64,000 nucleotides of DNA from NCBI GenBank assembly GCA_035235625.1, contig CP141146.1, positions 27,398,501 to 27,462,500 on the forward strand. Reading direction: 5' to 3'. Under the pieces are notes generated by a model that saw only the letters and a program-made list of their open reading frames with translations, searched no databases and was not told where the DNA came from. This stretch comes from Saururus chinensis (lineage: Eukaryota; Streptophyta; Magnoliopsida; Piperales; Saururaceae). A program made the translations under genes and the position numbers. Below are positions 45,028-57,261 of the stretch, in pieces. Position 1 is the stretch's first letter. The number at the start of each line of letters is the position of its first letter.

Positions 45028-48000
45028 TGTCACGCCCCAGCACCTGCCCAACCCAAGCCGAACCCGGTCCAAGGGACGGTCAAAACACATGGGAATGATG
45101 AAGTTGTTAAACTGTGGAAGATTTGACCCCTCTAACGGGTACCTCACACACACGGAGTAGCGCATCGTTTTAACATTGTGCAAGAGAAATAAGTTAAATG
45201 TAAAGGACATTAAAATCTAAATTAGTCCTTAAGTCTCAACCCACAAACTTATCACACCAAGCCAACACATGTGATTCTAGTCATAATATCTGAAATAAAT
45301 ATGAAGCCACCAAGGCAATGGAGTATAGAACATAGCCAAACAAAACATAAAGTTCTAATAAAACATTAGAATACATCAAAAGATAGTAAGGTCTCTCTAG
45401 GCTCCTACCTACACCCGATCATCCTCCATACGCTCCTCATATAGAGGGACCTGATCATCTGCATGTCTCACCATGCAGCCCTAAGACAGAAAACACAAAA
45501 AACTGGGGTGAGCATAAAGCTCAGTAAAGTTTTGAATGTTGAAACTGTAAACCTGAAAGAAAAACCAAATGGCATCAAGCATATCATATATCATCCCAGC
45601 TTTTGAGAACATATCAACATATTTACTCATTTTTTATCACCTACTTAATCACAATTAACCATCCTGCATAAGTGTATATCAACACATTAACCATCCTCAT
45701 GCATATTCATTCCTACTCATAAGCATCTATCCTGCAAGAAAAGTGACTCCAACACACCATACATATTCATGAATGTTTATAATCAACCACCCTGCATAAT
45801 AAGTGTCTTAAACACACTATACATATCCATACATCTTCATGATTAACCATCCTGCATGAAAAGCAACTCAAACACATCATACATATTCATGCATATTCAA
45901 TTCTTGTCCATAAATCATTCACCCTGCATGACAAGTGTCTCAATTACACTACACAAATTCATGCATAATAAACTATATTGAGATGTGTCACATAATCTTA
46001 ATTATCCCTACACAACCTATGTGAACTGAGTATAATATTATCTCATACACATGCATCATCAACAATGGTGAATGTCTCCATCACTGAGAGATATACAAAC
46101 ATACCTCCCGCTCTGGATATCGTCCAATTTCCTACATAGAAACCTAGGGCCTTAACCCAAGTTGGACATCAATCCGATCTCCTAGACGGAAACCTAGGGT
46201 GTTTGGGGTAGTCAACCCCTCTGCTCGCTCTGGACAATCCAAAAAAGAAGGTCCAATTTCCTTACAAAAACCTATAGCAGTTCTCTCGCCCTAGATAGTC
46301 CTGGCCAGGAATGTCCGATCTCATCAGGAAGACCTAAAGCAGTGTGTTTGCCCTGGACATCTCTATCAAGCAATCTCAATTGCACTTAAGTCAAGTCAAC
46401 TCATCTCAACTCAACTCAACCCGGGCAGGATCCATGTTCCAAGTAGGAACTCAAATCGAAATCATGTCCTTTCAGACCAACCAATTCCGATAAGCCATCA
46501 GTCGATTAATCCAACAAGCAATATCACTCAATTGCATCCAATCGATCAACCACGTCTAATCTCAATAAATGTTATTCGTAAATCCATCTCATGATGCATG
46601 CAACATGATACATACGTGAGCAATAACTACATGAATATTTACTCATGAAATGTGCTCCCATCAGCCATACATGCATCATTTCTCATCATAAGTGTCAACA
46701 TTTATCATAATTACCCCCACATGTGTGTGTACATGGTAGGAATATGCATTATGAGCAACCCATCAACATACTACACACATGCTCATTGGAATTAAATCAT
46801 GGATTGTTACTAAAATCATGGGTGAAATCCATCGAAAAACATAATTTAAATCAAGTGCAACCTCACACTAGACTTAAGTAGGCATATTCATTACTACACT
46901 TGAAGCAAGACAAGGCACCATCATTCATCTGTAATTTAACCATGATATTTGATGGCATATGAATCCATTCTCATGTTATAACCTTACTGGAATCATACTT
47001 AAAATATGAAGAATCACTCAACATGGATTCAAAATAAGAAATCATAACAATCTTAACTGAATAATATGTAATTCACATAATACTTAAACATTCATCATAG
47101 CTTCCAACGTCAAACTCATGCCCTTCTAGTAGCTCTTCCTAACAATTACTCATCATAATCATAGGAAATGGTACTTAAGAGGAAAAACACAAAAATGAGC
47201 AAAATAAGGGAAATGACCAAACTGCCGTTTTGGCATTCGATAGGCCTGAAGGGCCCGTTCAATCGCCTAGTCGTTTGATCGACCTCTATGGCTGTTCAAA
47301 CGTCAACATAGTGATTCTAGTTCGTCTTTTTCCTTGCGAACTCAAAACTGAAACTTAACAATACCATCATGAACATTCAAATCTCACGCCCAAACATCAT
47401 AATAATCAAATACAAGCTTAGTAAATAGTAAATCTAGTCATTTATCAACTAAAGTACGAAGAAATGACAAGAAAGATTAAGCTTTACATAACCCATCATT
47501 AAAGCTCAACTTCATGCAAACCCACATAAAACTTCACCAACTTCAAATCCAAAATCACATACCTATTTTGGAAGAAAACCCTTACCTTCAGTGACTTTTT
47601 TGACTTGAAATCGATGCTCCAACTCCTTCAAAATCCTACCCACAATAGGGTTTTGTCAATACTTGCATAAATCCTCTTAAAAATGCCTAAATCACTTGAA
47701 ACATTGTAGATCTATAGTTTATTTAGTTCAAAAATGAAATTTCTTCCATAGAGGTTTGAAATAGAGGTCAAAATTAGAAGCTTTAGGGGTAAAAATCAAG
47801 ATTTAACTTTAGAAGATGTGACATTAAGAAAGATTAGGCAAAACCCTAGGTGATTAATAAAGAAATCAAGCTAATATTACCGTAATCGGACTTTCTTCTA
47901 ATGGAATGGGGATTAGGGCTTCCTAAGCTCTAGATTCCAGCCCTTCCCAAATGGTAATCTGGCTGTGTCATTCTTTTTATAGTAAGTATTGGGGTAAACC

Positions 48001-48394
48001 TAACAAGAATGTGGGGTACAAATAAAATTTAACAGTAAAATGGAAATTTCATTTATTTTAAGCCCAAAATGTAGTCTAAAATTTTTGAAACCTTTAATTA
48101 CTCTCGTAAGATGTTTTTAGGGTCTTGTGGAACCCATCATCCTAATTTACGAACGTGGGGCCCACAGTGGGTCCCCCCCCCAAATTTTTGGCAAAATAGT
48201 AAAATACTCCAGAAAAATTTGAATTGACTTATCTTAACATAAAAACCATAAAAGTGAAGAAAAATAAAATTAAAAACATTATTAACCACCTTAAAATTAA
48301 AAAATAATTCAAAACTGACCAATTTTTAATATTAAACCACACAATAACAATTAAATAAAATAAATAAATCGGTTTAGGATTTAGGGATCTTACA
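45028..48394 (-). repeat. Tekay-A 5' LTR (3367 bp)
   Basis: The plus-strand text begins TGTCACGCCCCAGCACC and ends AGGGATCTTACA; read on the minus strand it starts TGTAAGATCCC. It aligns throughout with 21402-23403 and more loosely with 33703-37134. A TATA-like TATAAAA (minus) lies at 47976-47982. It contains the CATCCTGCATAA tandem units (about 45660-45970), the CCTAGGGC/GGACAATCC units (about 46110-46370) and TTCGAT-type motifs (about 47226-47310). Confidence 0.9.
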
Positions 48395-49240
48395 TGTCAT
48401 GCCATGCAAGTTATCTTGATGTAGTCCACGCCTATTGCTGAAAGCCTAATTTGACAAACTGTAACTTCTTTTTGGGTTTCTTTCTAATCTGTCTGTCAAA
48501 GACGTAAAGTATACACTGGATTTCTAAAATGGATTTCCTTTTTAATTTCTTCTAGGATTGATTATTTTATTGGAGGGAGAAAGAATGTTGACATGAACAA
48601 GTATCAAAACTTATAGGTGCTAAATTTGCCGCATGACTTGAAGTTTGATTTGCAGCGAGTGGGACTTTATCATTCCATGATCATGGGAATTTTGAAGAAG
48701 GATATGTAGAAAAATCTAAAATCATCAAAGAGCAACAAATTGATGCAATAAGGCGGGTTCTGGGTTGGTATATGTGTCTTGGCGCTTTCTATATAACTGG
48801 TAGGTCAGAGAGAGTGATTAGATAGCACACTAGTATGGTTTAGATGCATCAATGATTTCAACTTGTTATCCAGTAAAGATAGATGAAAAGTGTAGATTTG
48901 GTGAGACTCTGGCCATTGATAGTTGTCGCCTATGTAGCTGGGAGTCGTTTCAGCCATGGGCGATCCTCTTGCCTCTTTATTATTCAATTGCACTAGAATG
49001 TTAACTAAACATGTTGTCTAGGTGAAAAACATGTTTGATTTAAGTAGTTGGAGTTTGTTTAGGTGAATTTATTTTCCCCAATATTAAGTCACTTTAATCA
49101 AAGAGAAAACAAGAAAGAGGCTTTGGTGCACCTCTACTTTTCTGGCCAAAAGACAAGACCAACTATGTGACAACTAATTGCAGTTAAATTATAGCGAAAC
49201 GAAAAGATTCAAAGGTTTTTTCACATGCTATAAATGAAAA
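48395..49240. other. unassigned, starting with a short Tekay-A-type LTR match
   Basis: The first 16-17 bases (TGTCATGCCATGCAAG) match the reverse complement of 10316-10331, where they follow the same GGGCT-CA context as the LTR left off at 21401. They are therefore probably the remainder of that plus-strand LTR. Beyond 48411 I recognise nothing: mixed AT-rich sequence with one short exon-like stretch near 48655-48720. It may include the deleted left half of the Harbinger element. Confidence 0.4.
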
Positions 49241-49245
49241 AAAAG

Positions 49246-49704
49246 CAAGAGTTCCCAAGGCCTCCTCAAGGTAAATAATATGTGGTTGATGCAGGTTATC
49301 CAAATATGTCAGGGTTCTTAGCTCCTTACAAAAAAACTAGATACCATGTGCTTGAGTATCACCGACGTGGACCTAGAGGAAGGAATGAGAGATTTAACTT
49401 TTTACATTCATTACTACGTAATATTATAGAGACGACATTTGGAGTGTGGAAGGAGCATTGGATCATTTTGGAAAATTTTCCTAGATATAGTTTTGAAAAA
49501 TATTGTCAAATAGTACTAATTTTCGTGGCATTACATAATTTCATTAAAGAGCATCAAGGATCAAGCAATGACCCAGATCTTGTAGATACATTGTTCAAGC
49601 GATGGGAGAACGATAACTTGATTCCAAATGTCCAAGTGCAAGATGTTGAACTGCCCATTATTCATGATGACATTATTATGGGTCGCATTCGTGATGAAAT
49701 TTGA
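49246..49704 (+). pseudogene. PIF/Harbinger (HARBI1-like) transposase, C-terminal half
   Basis: DDE transposase fragment. The text PPQGK, stop (49276-49278), YVVDAGYPNMSGFLAPYKKTRYH is the diagnostic Harbinger block containing a catalytic Asp; the stop replaces a conserved tyrosine. FNFLHSLLRNIIETTFGVWKEHW supplies the catalytic Glu region, followed by ALHNFI. The final 60 residues are acidic and end at the stop at 49702-49704. The N-terminal half with the first Asp is not found upstream, so the copy is truncated. Apart from the stop, the 140 codons are open and well preserved. Confidence 0.9.
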
Positions 49705-50056
49705 GATGCCATTGGAGTACATTATGCAATTCCTCTATAATTATTTTTTGGAGAAAATGACACTTATTATTTTTGTTGAATATAGGATTTATTTTAATGA
49801 GTAGTTTTATTTTGAGTTAACTTTATTATACATTTATACCCAATGTGTGTTGATATGCATTTTCATTTCAAATGGGTATATGTGTAAATTAAAACTCATG
49901 AATCTTATTTCGCTATTAGTTTACCAAACATGATTCATATGCAAAACTCTTATAAATCAAATTCACATAATATGCATTACCAAACATAAAAGTGATTCAC
50001 TGATGAATTTAACTAATCAAATTAAGATAAATCAAGATTTAGTACACCCAATAACC

Positions 50057-50076
50057 CTTATCCAAACAGCCCCTAA
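50057..50076 (+). repeat. right terminal inverted repeat of the Harbinger element plus TAA
   Basis: CTTATCCAAACAGCCCC ends at 50073 and is followed by TAA. Read inward it is GGGGCTGTTTGG, the usual start of plant PIF/Harbinger terminal repeats, which insert at TWA trinucleotides. It lies 370 bases after the transposase stop. The matching left end is not seen in the window. Confidence 0.7.
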
Positions 50077-51477
50077 ATACTAGAGGTGTTGCAAAGAGGG
50101 AGATTTACACCACACATCTATGTTGGCATGATCTAAATACTTGCTGACTATGGCCTTGAGAAGCTAAAGACAGATTGATAACAATGTCTCACAGAGGATT
50201 CCTCATCTTCGTAACGTAACTTGACTCATGTATATATATAGCTCATGGTGAAGGAAAGAGAAAATCTAACCTTTTTTGGGAGGTTGATTTCCACAATAGC
50301 ATAAAATCTTCAAGCAGCACGCTTCAAGTGAATGACTAGTCAAAACTGGGAAGAGAGTCTAACTTCTCTAGCATATTGCTTCCCAAAGTAGCAGCACACT
50401 TCAAGTGGGTCTGTATCGTGACAACAACCTTCAACGTGGAAGGAAATGGCGATGAAAACAGCCTTCAACAGAAGAGATTTATGAAGAAGGAAGAGGTGGT
50501 TGTAGTCGCAAGCGCCTGGTGAGGTTGATGATCCATGGAAGAGGCGGTTGTGATATTGATGAAAAAGATTATTGGGTGTTTTTTAGATGATATTATAGTT
50601 AGGTTATGAGCTTGTTGTTTTTCTTGCTTATGAGGGCCCACTAATTGGACATTTCATGTTCTAAATGGAGCTAGGCAATAGAGAGGCTCAACTGGATAAT
50701 TTCTCAAAAAGGAGAGAGGGGAATGGGCGGCAGCACAATCCACGGCTCGAACGACAGGCAGACGATGCGTGATCGGAGGTGGCACAGACAATCTGGAAGT
50801 AGACGGAGCTGCAGAGGTGGCCAGCGGAAGGAAATGAGGGTACATCTACTGGGTGTTAGCGTGATCTATTGTAGGTAGATTGCGGCTGGCTGGAGGAGGC
50901 TCAGCTAGGGCCGAACCGTACGAGAGAGTGGGGTCGATGAGCACAAATTCGGTGGAAAGGGCTAGTGGGAAGGGGACATACTGAGAGTCTAGAGCGGAGG
51001 GAGACCGAGTGAGGGTGGCATGTGGTCTATTGGTGGTGTGCTTGTTGTGGGTGAAGTCCCAAAATGCATGGGAGCGGAAAGATCCCGGGGATTGCGATCT
51101 GGTAATGGGATTGTGGCAAGCACCTAAGATGAAGAATAGGCTGCGGAGAGGGCTTGCAAGGAGCACATAACTGAGTCAAAACGTTGGGCGTTCTCCTCTG
51201 TGCTCGCATCAGGCCAAAACTTTGTCTCCTCTTAAATGGCCGTCAGGGTAGTCTTCAAATCAATAACCTCTGTAATTAACTAATTATGGAATCCATCTGA
51301 TATTCCTACTGTGTCGTGTGAGAGTGAAGGTGAGCAAGGGGAGTCCAAGATGGGCACATCTTGTAGCTGCAGAGGAAGACTAGGCGGCTTGCTTAAGGCT
51401 TTTTCAGCGAGGGCCGGTTATGGTGGCAATAGGAAGGGTGAGAGGGAGCTAGGAGCAAAATCTCCCTCAGCTATTAG
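50077..51477. other. unassigned region with a GC-rich core
   Basis: No recognised gene. Two moderately long minus-strand frames (50654-50845 and 50846-51166), rich in Pro, Ser and His, lie in a GC-rich stretch but match no family I know. Short direct duplications of a CTTCAACGTGGAAG / CTTCAACAGAAGA type occur near 50430-50480. Confidence 0.3.
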
Positions 51478-52140
51478 CACTACAACAAAATGTAATTATT
51501 AGCGATACTTTTATTAGCGACGAAATGAAAAACGTCGATAAAAACTACTACTTGCAGCACTTAGAAGAGTGTAGGAAAAAAAATAACTATTAGTGACACT
51601 TTCTATGAAGCATCTCTAATAATAATATAATACGATGCTTAATAAAAAAAGGTAGCTAATATTACAACTATTAGCGATGCTTAATAACAAATGTTGTTAA
51701 TAGTTGTGCTATTAACGACGCTTTATGCAAGCATTACTAAAAGTTATACGTTTAAAGAAAAAAGAAAAAAATTATAACTATTAGAGACATTTTCTTTCAA
51801 ACGCCGCTAATAGTTTTAACAATAGTGACGTTTTTTATAAGTGTCGCTAATAGTAACACTATAAAAAAGCATCACTAATAGTTATATATTTTTTATTTAA
51901 AACATATAACTTTTAATGATGATTTCGTAAAGTGTCGCTAATAGCACAACTATTAGCGACATTTATTATTAAATGTCGGTAATAGTTGTAATATTCGCGA
52001 CACTTTTTATTAAGTGTCGCAACTAAAATAAATTTATTTTTTAAAAAAATACTAAGCTTATTAGCAACACATTGTTAAAAGCGTCACTATTAATACAACT
52101 ATAAGCAACTCTTTTATTTGTGTTGCTAATAGCTTTGTAT
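51478..52140 (+). repeat. CACTA-like terminus with subterminal repeat array 1
   Basis: CACTACAACAAAATG at 51478 is a typical plant CACTA (En/Spm) terminus. It is followed by more than a dozen copies of TATTAGCGACGCTTT and its complement AAAGCGTCGCTAATAG, many as head-to-head pairs with a short A/T spacer. No transposase coding is seen. The array ends around 52140 in AT-rich sequence. A matching right terminus (TTGTAGTG) is not visible. Confidence 0.7.
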
Positions 52141-52401
52141 TAATAAATAAATATTCAAAAAATTTAAAAATAAACATCTTAAATATGATAAAGTTATAAT
52201 ATTTACTATTAATATATATAATAAATAAATATTAAAATTTTTTAAAATAAACTTCTCAAATATAATATATTTTATTTAATAATTATTATTTTTATATATA
52301 ATAAATAAATAGTAAATTAATAAATAAAATTCCCCTACTTTATCCCTACTCCTCAGAGCTGGGGCTCATGTTTACGTACATAAGTGTGAGTTAGAAAGAG
52401 A

Positions 52402-53250
52402 CACTACAACAAAATATACTATTAGTAAAGCTTTTATTAGTGATGAACAAAAAAGCGTCGTTAAAAACTACTATTTTCGACACGTAATAAACTGCCGCAA
52501 TAAAATAAGCTATTAGCGACGCTTTCTATAACGTGTCGCTAATGGTACAATTGTTAACGACGATTAGAAAAAAGCATCGCTAATACATATACTATTAGCG
52601 ACGCTTTATTAAAAACATCACTAATAGTACGTGTATTAGCGAATAGTTACATTTTTAAATTTAAAATAAAAAAGTAGTACTTTTCGTGATGCTTTTATAA
52701 AGCGTCACTAATAAGTAAAGTTATTAGCGACGCTTTATAAAAAATGTCACTAATAAGTGTAGAAAAGCATCACTAATAGTATTTACTATTAGCGACACTT
52801 TATTAAAGCGTCACTACAACAACCACTAAGTAGCAACACATTTGTTCACACGTCGCTAATATTCATTAATAGCGACACTTAAATTGAAGCGTTGCTAATA
52901 GTATCGACTATTTGCGACGCTTTATGTAAAGTGTCACAACTAATTGGTACTATTAGCGACACTTGTATAAAAGCGTCACTAATAGTTGTAATTATTTTAA
53001 AAAAATTAAATTATTTAAGACTAATTACGACACTTAACGAAAAAATGTCACTAATATTTATGAATTTTAATTAGACTAATAAATAGTATTGATAGTAGCG
53101 ACGTATTTAGAAAAAACATCACTTAAAAAATAAAACTATTTACGACATTGTTTTCAAAGTATCACAAATAGTACTAATAATAGCGAAGCTTTTATTAAAG
53201 CGTCTCTAATAGTTGTAATATTAGCTACGTCTAAAAAAATGCATCGTAAA
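52402..53250 (+). repeat. CACTA-like terminus with subterminal repeat array 2
   Basis: A second CACTACAACAAAATA at 52402 in the same orientation, again followed by ATTAGCGACGC / GCGTCGCTAATA palindromic pairs to about 53250. A third CACTACAACAA occurs at 52812 inside the array. It is probably a nested or tandem non-autonomous CACTA derivative. Confidence 0.7.
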
Positions 53251-55810
53251 TAAAATAAGGTAAAATTAAATAAATAAAATACTTAGCATATCGGGTGATA
53301 TGTACCTTGATCGATCGGCTAAAACCAATATAGTTTAAGGGGTGGTACGCCCCCACATGAATCTGTGTTATGTATTAGGCATAACGTATCGATAGAACCG
53401 ATATGTATGGATACTAAATTTATTTATTATTTTCTATTTAGAAAAAATAAAAACACATTGTAAACCCAACTTCTTCTTTGAAGGTTTAAAGATGAAAATG
53501 GTTTTGATATATTAAAAATATTTTTTTAAAATGTTATGAGATGAATAGGGGTGGGTCCACCCACATGTTATGTTAAAAATTATTTTATAAAATGTAATAC
53601 TTCACAATTATTCATTTACTTAAACATTTAACTTCGACGCATACTTGTATGATAATCAATATTGTCATCCATATTGATATGGCCTTCCATGGATGATTGT
53701 ATTTACCCAAACTCGAGTTACAACATAAAATTATATAATAAAATTATTATTTAATTTAATAATTTATATATTAAATTATTAAATAATTGTTTATTATGTT
53801 ATATAATAAATATATTTAATGTGTAAAAAATTACTATTTACTAGTACTATTAAATTATATCAATATAAATATCATGAAAAACATCACTACTATGGTAACA
53901 TGAAGGCTTGCAACTTATTAATATATTTATGACCATAGCATTATTAATTTGTAAAAATAGTGTTACTCCAACTCTTGTCCATCAACACTCGATGTTAGTG
54001 AGAAAGTCAGGTCGTCGAGCTCGGGTTGGGTTATTTAAAGCCCAAATATGCTTGCATTTTAGAAATAATAACTTGTCGACTTGATCCATGTATACTAAAT
54101 ATGACCTAATTCAAATATTTAGAAAACTTAAAAAATAACCTTATTATGAAAATAAATACAAATAAAATTTTAAATAATTATATATTTATTTTATCTTTAA
54201 CTTGTAAAAATTTTGAGAGCTAATAACTATCAAATTAAAAAGTAAATTATAAAAATTACAAAATTATATATAACTTTATTTGAGTATTGATACAAGTTTA
54301 CTCGATCACATATAACTACAACAACCACAAATGAGACCCAACAACATCGTTTGATAAGTATCAAGTTACTTTTTGGCAAAACGAATCACTTCCTTGTATG
54401 ATCAAAATATATTTTTTAAATTTAAAATAAAAGAAAAAAATGATTCCTTATATAAGGGTTTGTTTAAAGCATGCCCCATCTAGGTAGTGTTACCAACAAT
54501 ACTCAATATATATATGTTAGTATAAGGAAGTTGGGTCAATATATGTTATGTTGGAACATCGGTGCGGGATGACTTTGCACTCACTTGTAATTTTTGATAT
54601 GATGATGCATGGGCCCATGTACAGTTGCTCGTTCAAACATTTCTTAGTAAATCCCAAAATAAACCGGCAAGCCCTCACATTAAAAAACCAGCTTCTGCTC
54701 CCGCGTTTCTCGTCTCACCTCTTTATCTGCTGAAAAAAGATATGTTATCTCGTGCAGCTTATGGTACACCGAACAAGACTATGAATTGCATAAAATTAAT
54801 ATTTAACCCTAACCAGACTAGGAATCGCATGATGAAGAGGAGCCACACTGCCCGACACTAGGGTGGGATCATTTTCTTCACATCGGCCATAAAACAATGC
54901 AAGTCGACTGACACATTTTTTCTATTGGTAAAATTTTAATTTTTATCTTGAATTTGATACTTTTCATAAAATTTTGTCTTCAATCTTCATTCTTCAAGTA
55001 GTAAAATCCAAATCTTCATTCCATATTCTACATTGGCCAGAAAACCAGCGAATTAAGTCATAGATCCTTTCAGCATCCAAGTTTTCTCAGAGTCTAAATT
55101 TCTTCAAGGTCATAAATTCTTCCCACTTTTTTCTGTGTTTTGTGTATCGATCTTAGTTAATGTTATGCTACGTGGGTAAAAAGAATATCATGCATGTTGT
55201 TCCTACTTAGAAATTAAGTAATATGAATTATGAAATACTTAACTAATTAAATTATTATTTAATTTGATAATTTATATAATATAATTAAATACTTATAGTA
55301 ATTATGAAATACATTATTTAATATACTATTCAATAAAAATTAAATAAACAATACAAATTATGAAAAGCCACCAAGATGCACTCTCTTGAGAGCTTTTCAT
55401 CACCTCTCTTATCCATAATATGTTTCATCTAATTTTCTGCCGTTTGTTAGTTGATTTAACTCTTCCTCAATTTACCACATTTCATGTATTAAGTAATATT
55501 TAAATCCTAAATTGTCTCGTCCTTCTACATTAATTTAACTCAAATACATATCCGGTCAGGTTAAGTTTCATGATATCAAAACCCGATTAGATAAAAAGTA
55601 TAAATACCGATTAGATAAAAGTTATAAATATATATTTTATATTTTTTATATTTTAATAATAATTTTTAATATTATATTAAATGGTACAAAATATATTACA
55701 AACTGAAATATTTATTTTTCCCTAAACGCACTAAATTGGGTCAGGGTAGGAATTAAGCTATTTGTATCATATTTGGTCCGAGTTTTTATATTGTAGGACA
55801 CTAGGGCTAC
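53251..55810. other. AT-rich intergenic DNA
   Basis: Long AT-rich stretch with no recognised gene. Runs of TTTAATAATT-type sequence occur near 53740-53830 and 55240-55330. The stretch 54548-54861 is less AT-rich and partly open in two frames but matches nothing I know. Confidence 0.4.
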
Positions 55811-55856
55811 ATCTCAGGTCGGGTTAGGTCGGATTTTACAGGACCTAACCTGAGAT
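55811..55856. repeat. imperfect inverted repeat (hairpin)
   Basis: ATCTCAGGT, a five-base bulge, TAGGTC on the left pairs with GACCTAACCTGAGAT on the right around an 11-base loop. Further GGTTAGGTC/GACCTAACC copies occur at about 55875-55890, so this may be the core of a small repeat. Confidence 0.6.
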
Positions 55857-56086
55857 ATGAACCGAGTCCATTGGACCTAACCCAACCCAAGATAAAAAAA
55901 CCAAAACTTATGAACCAATTTGACCTAAAATAAGAATTGAAAAACTTGAAATTAAAATAAGTACCGATATTCTATTTTAGGTTGTTCGGGTCGATTCTTT
56001 GGTTTTTACGTGTTGGACCCGAGCCAACTTGTCTCAGGACAAGACCTGACCCCACCTGACTTGTGTCAAGATATGGCACGACCCCA

Positions 56087-56165
56087 TTAGAAGGCTTTTA
56101 TTTTCACTCCAACTCGCGCCAAATCCCATTTGGCTCTTATTTTCACTCCAATTCGCGCCAAATCC
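56087..56165 (+). promoter_or_regulatory. 39-bp tandem duplication carrying two E2F-like sites
   Basis: CTTATTTTCACTCCAA-CGCGCCAAATCC-type text occurs twice, 39 bases apart. Each copy contains GCGCCAAA (56116-56123 and 56155-56162), the complement of the E2F consensus TTTGGCGC. A GC-richer, exon-like stretch follows (56180-56472) and ends in a possible donor G/GTATTT. Promoter function is inferred. Confidence 0.35.
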
Positions 56166-57261
56166 GGACCAAATCTCCCACGACGATACAACTGCCTCTC
56201 CAATGCGGGATACTTCTGCTCTCCTCCTATACCGAACTCTGTCAGCCATCTCCCAAATCGCAGTCAATCTCCCTCCATCTGTCACCTATGAATCAGCGTC
56301 AATCTCCATAAGCTCGGCCGGCCTCTTCCCAAATCGCCATCAATCTCCATATATCTGTTTGCCACCTTCAAATCGCCGTTAATCGCCTTCCGTCGGCCAC
56401 CTCTGCCCAACCCAATCGGCATCAAAGTTGGTCCTTTTGGCAAGTTTTTTCAAGGGCAGTAATCTTCCCTGAGGTATTTGATACAGTTATCCAGTACTGT
56501 TTTGTCTGATATTTTTTTTTAGTTTTTTTTTATCTCTTTCAGTTGTGAATATGGTGGTTCTTTATTTGCTAATCAGTGCGGAAAGAATGAAAAATGTCAT
56601 TATGCCTGTTGTTGTTGGCATCTCATGAACCTTAATTGTTGTTAACCTCTTGAAAATATCCCATGCCGTTCATAAGTGTGCTTGATTATCCACAAGCTGA
56701 AGGGCAATTTCATAAAATTTAAGAAGCTGCCACTCTCTTCTCAAGACGATTAATCAACCCACACTAAAAATAGTTGCTTGTGAGAACCCTAGTTTACGTA
56801 GGAAGTTCATAATTTGAGTCAGTAACCACTGTGTTTAATTTTAGTGTTAGTCAGAAGTAAAGCTGCTTGAGGAAGTTACTGATTAGAAGATTTTGGTGGT
56901 ATTAGAAAGTTAGTCCTATGAATTATTGAATCTGGCTTGCTACAGTATATCCACTACGGTAATTAAATTATAGTGAGGATGTCTAGCCAGAGCTGAAGCT
57001 CCCTCGGCTGGCTAGATTTTTCCAATTATATTTTCTTCTAACAGCAATAGCCCTTGGGGCCTTCTGCTCAATCTTAAGAAGTAGTATAAAATTTAGCGCT
57101 CTCTCTCTCTCAACCCTTTGTTTCTCCCCTTCTCTCTCTTTCTCCCTCCACCCATGCAAGTACAAATAATTTCATTATATAAATTAGTCATGATTTATAA
57201 ACGAAGTGATGTGCACCATTATCTTAATTCTTGGTGAATTTTACACGTCTACGAAAATCAC

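Larger units (their letters stand above)
21402..48394 (-). mobile_element. Tekay-A (Del/Tekay chromovirus) element, minus strand, with nested insertions
   Basis: Outer element of the main nest. Reading the minus strand: 5' LTR 48394-45028, primer-binding site, gag, protease, RT/RNase H and the start of integrase down to about 40271, then a deletion junction into the nested Tekay-B element, and the distal part of its own 3' LTR at 23403-21402. The outer flanks are TATCG (21397-21401) and TGTCA (48395-48399), which differ by two G/A transitions and may be an aged target duplication. The long LTRs and pol text fit the Del/Tekay clade. Confidence 0.75.

Noticed and set aside
50654-51166. Minus-strand proline/serine-rich frames as a gene
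   Set aside because: No recognisable domain, no splice evidence, and the two frames are separated by a stop; kept only as unassigned sequence.
51478-53250. Palindromic short repeats resembling a CRISPR or replication-origin array
   Set aside because: Spacing is irregular, both orientations alternate, and CACTACAAC termini explain it as CACTA subterminal repeats.
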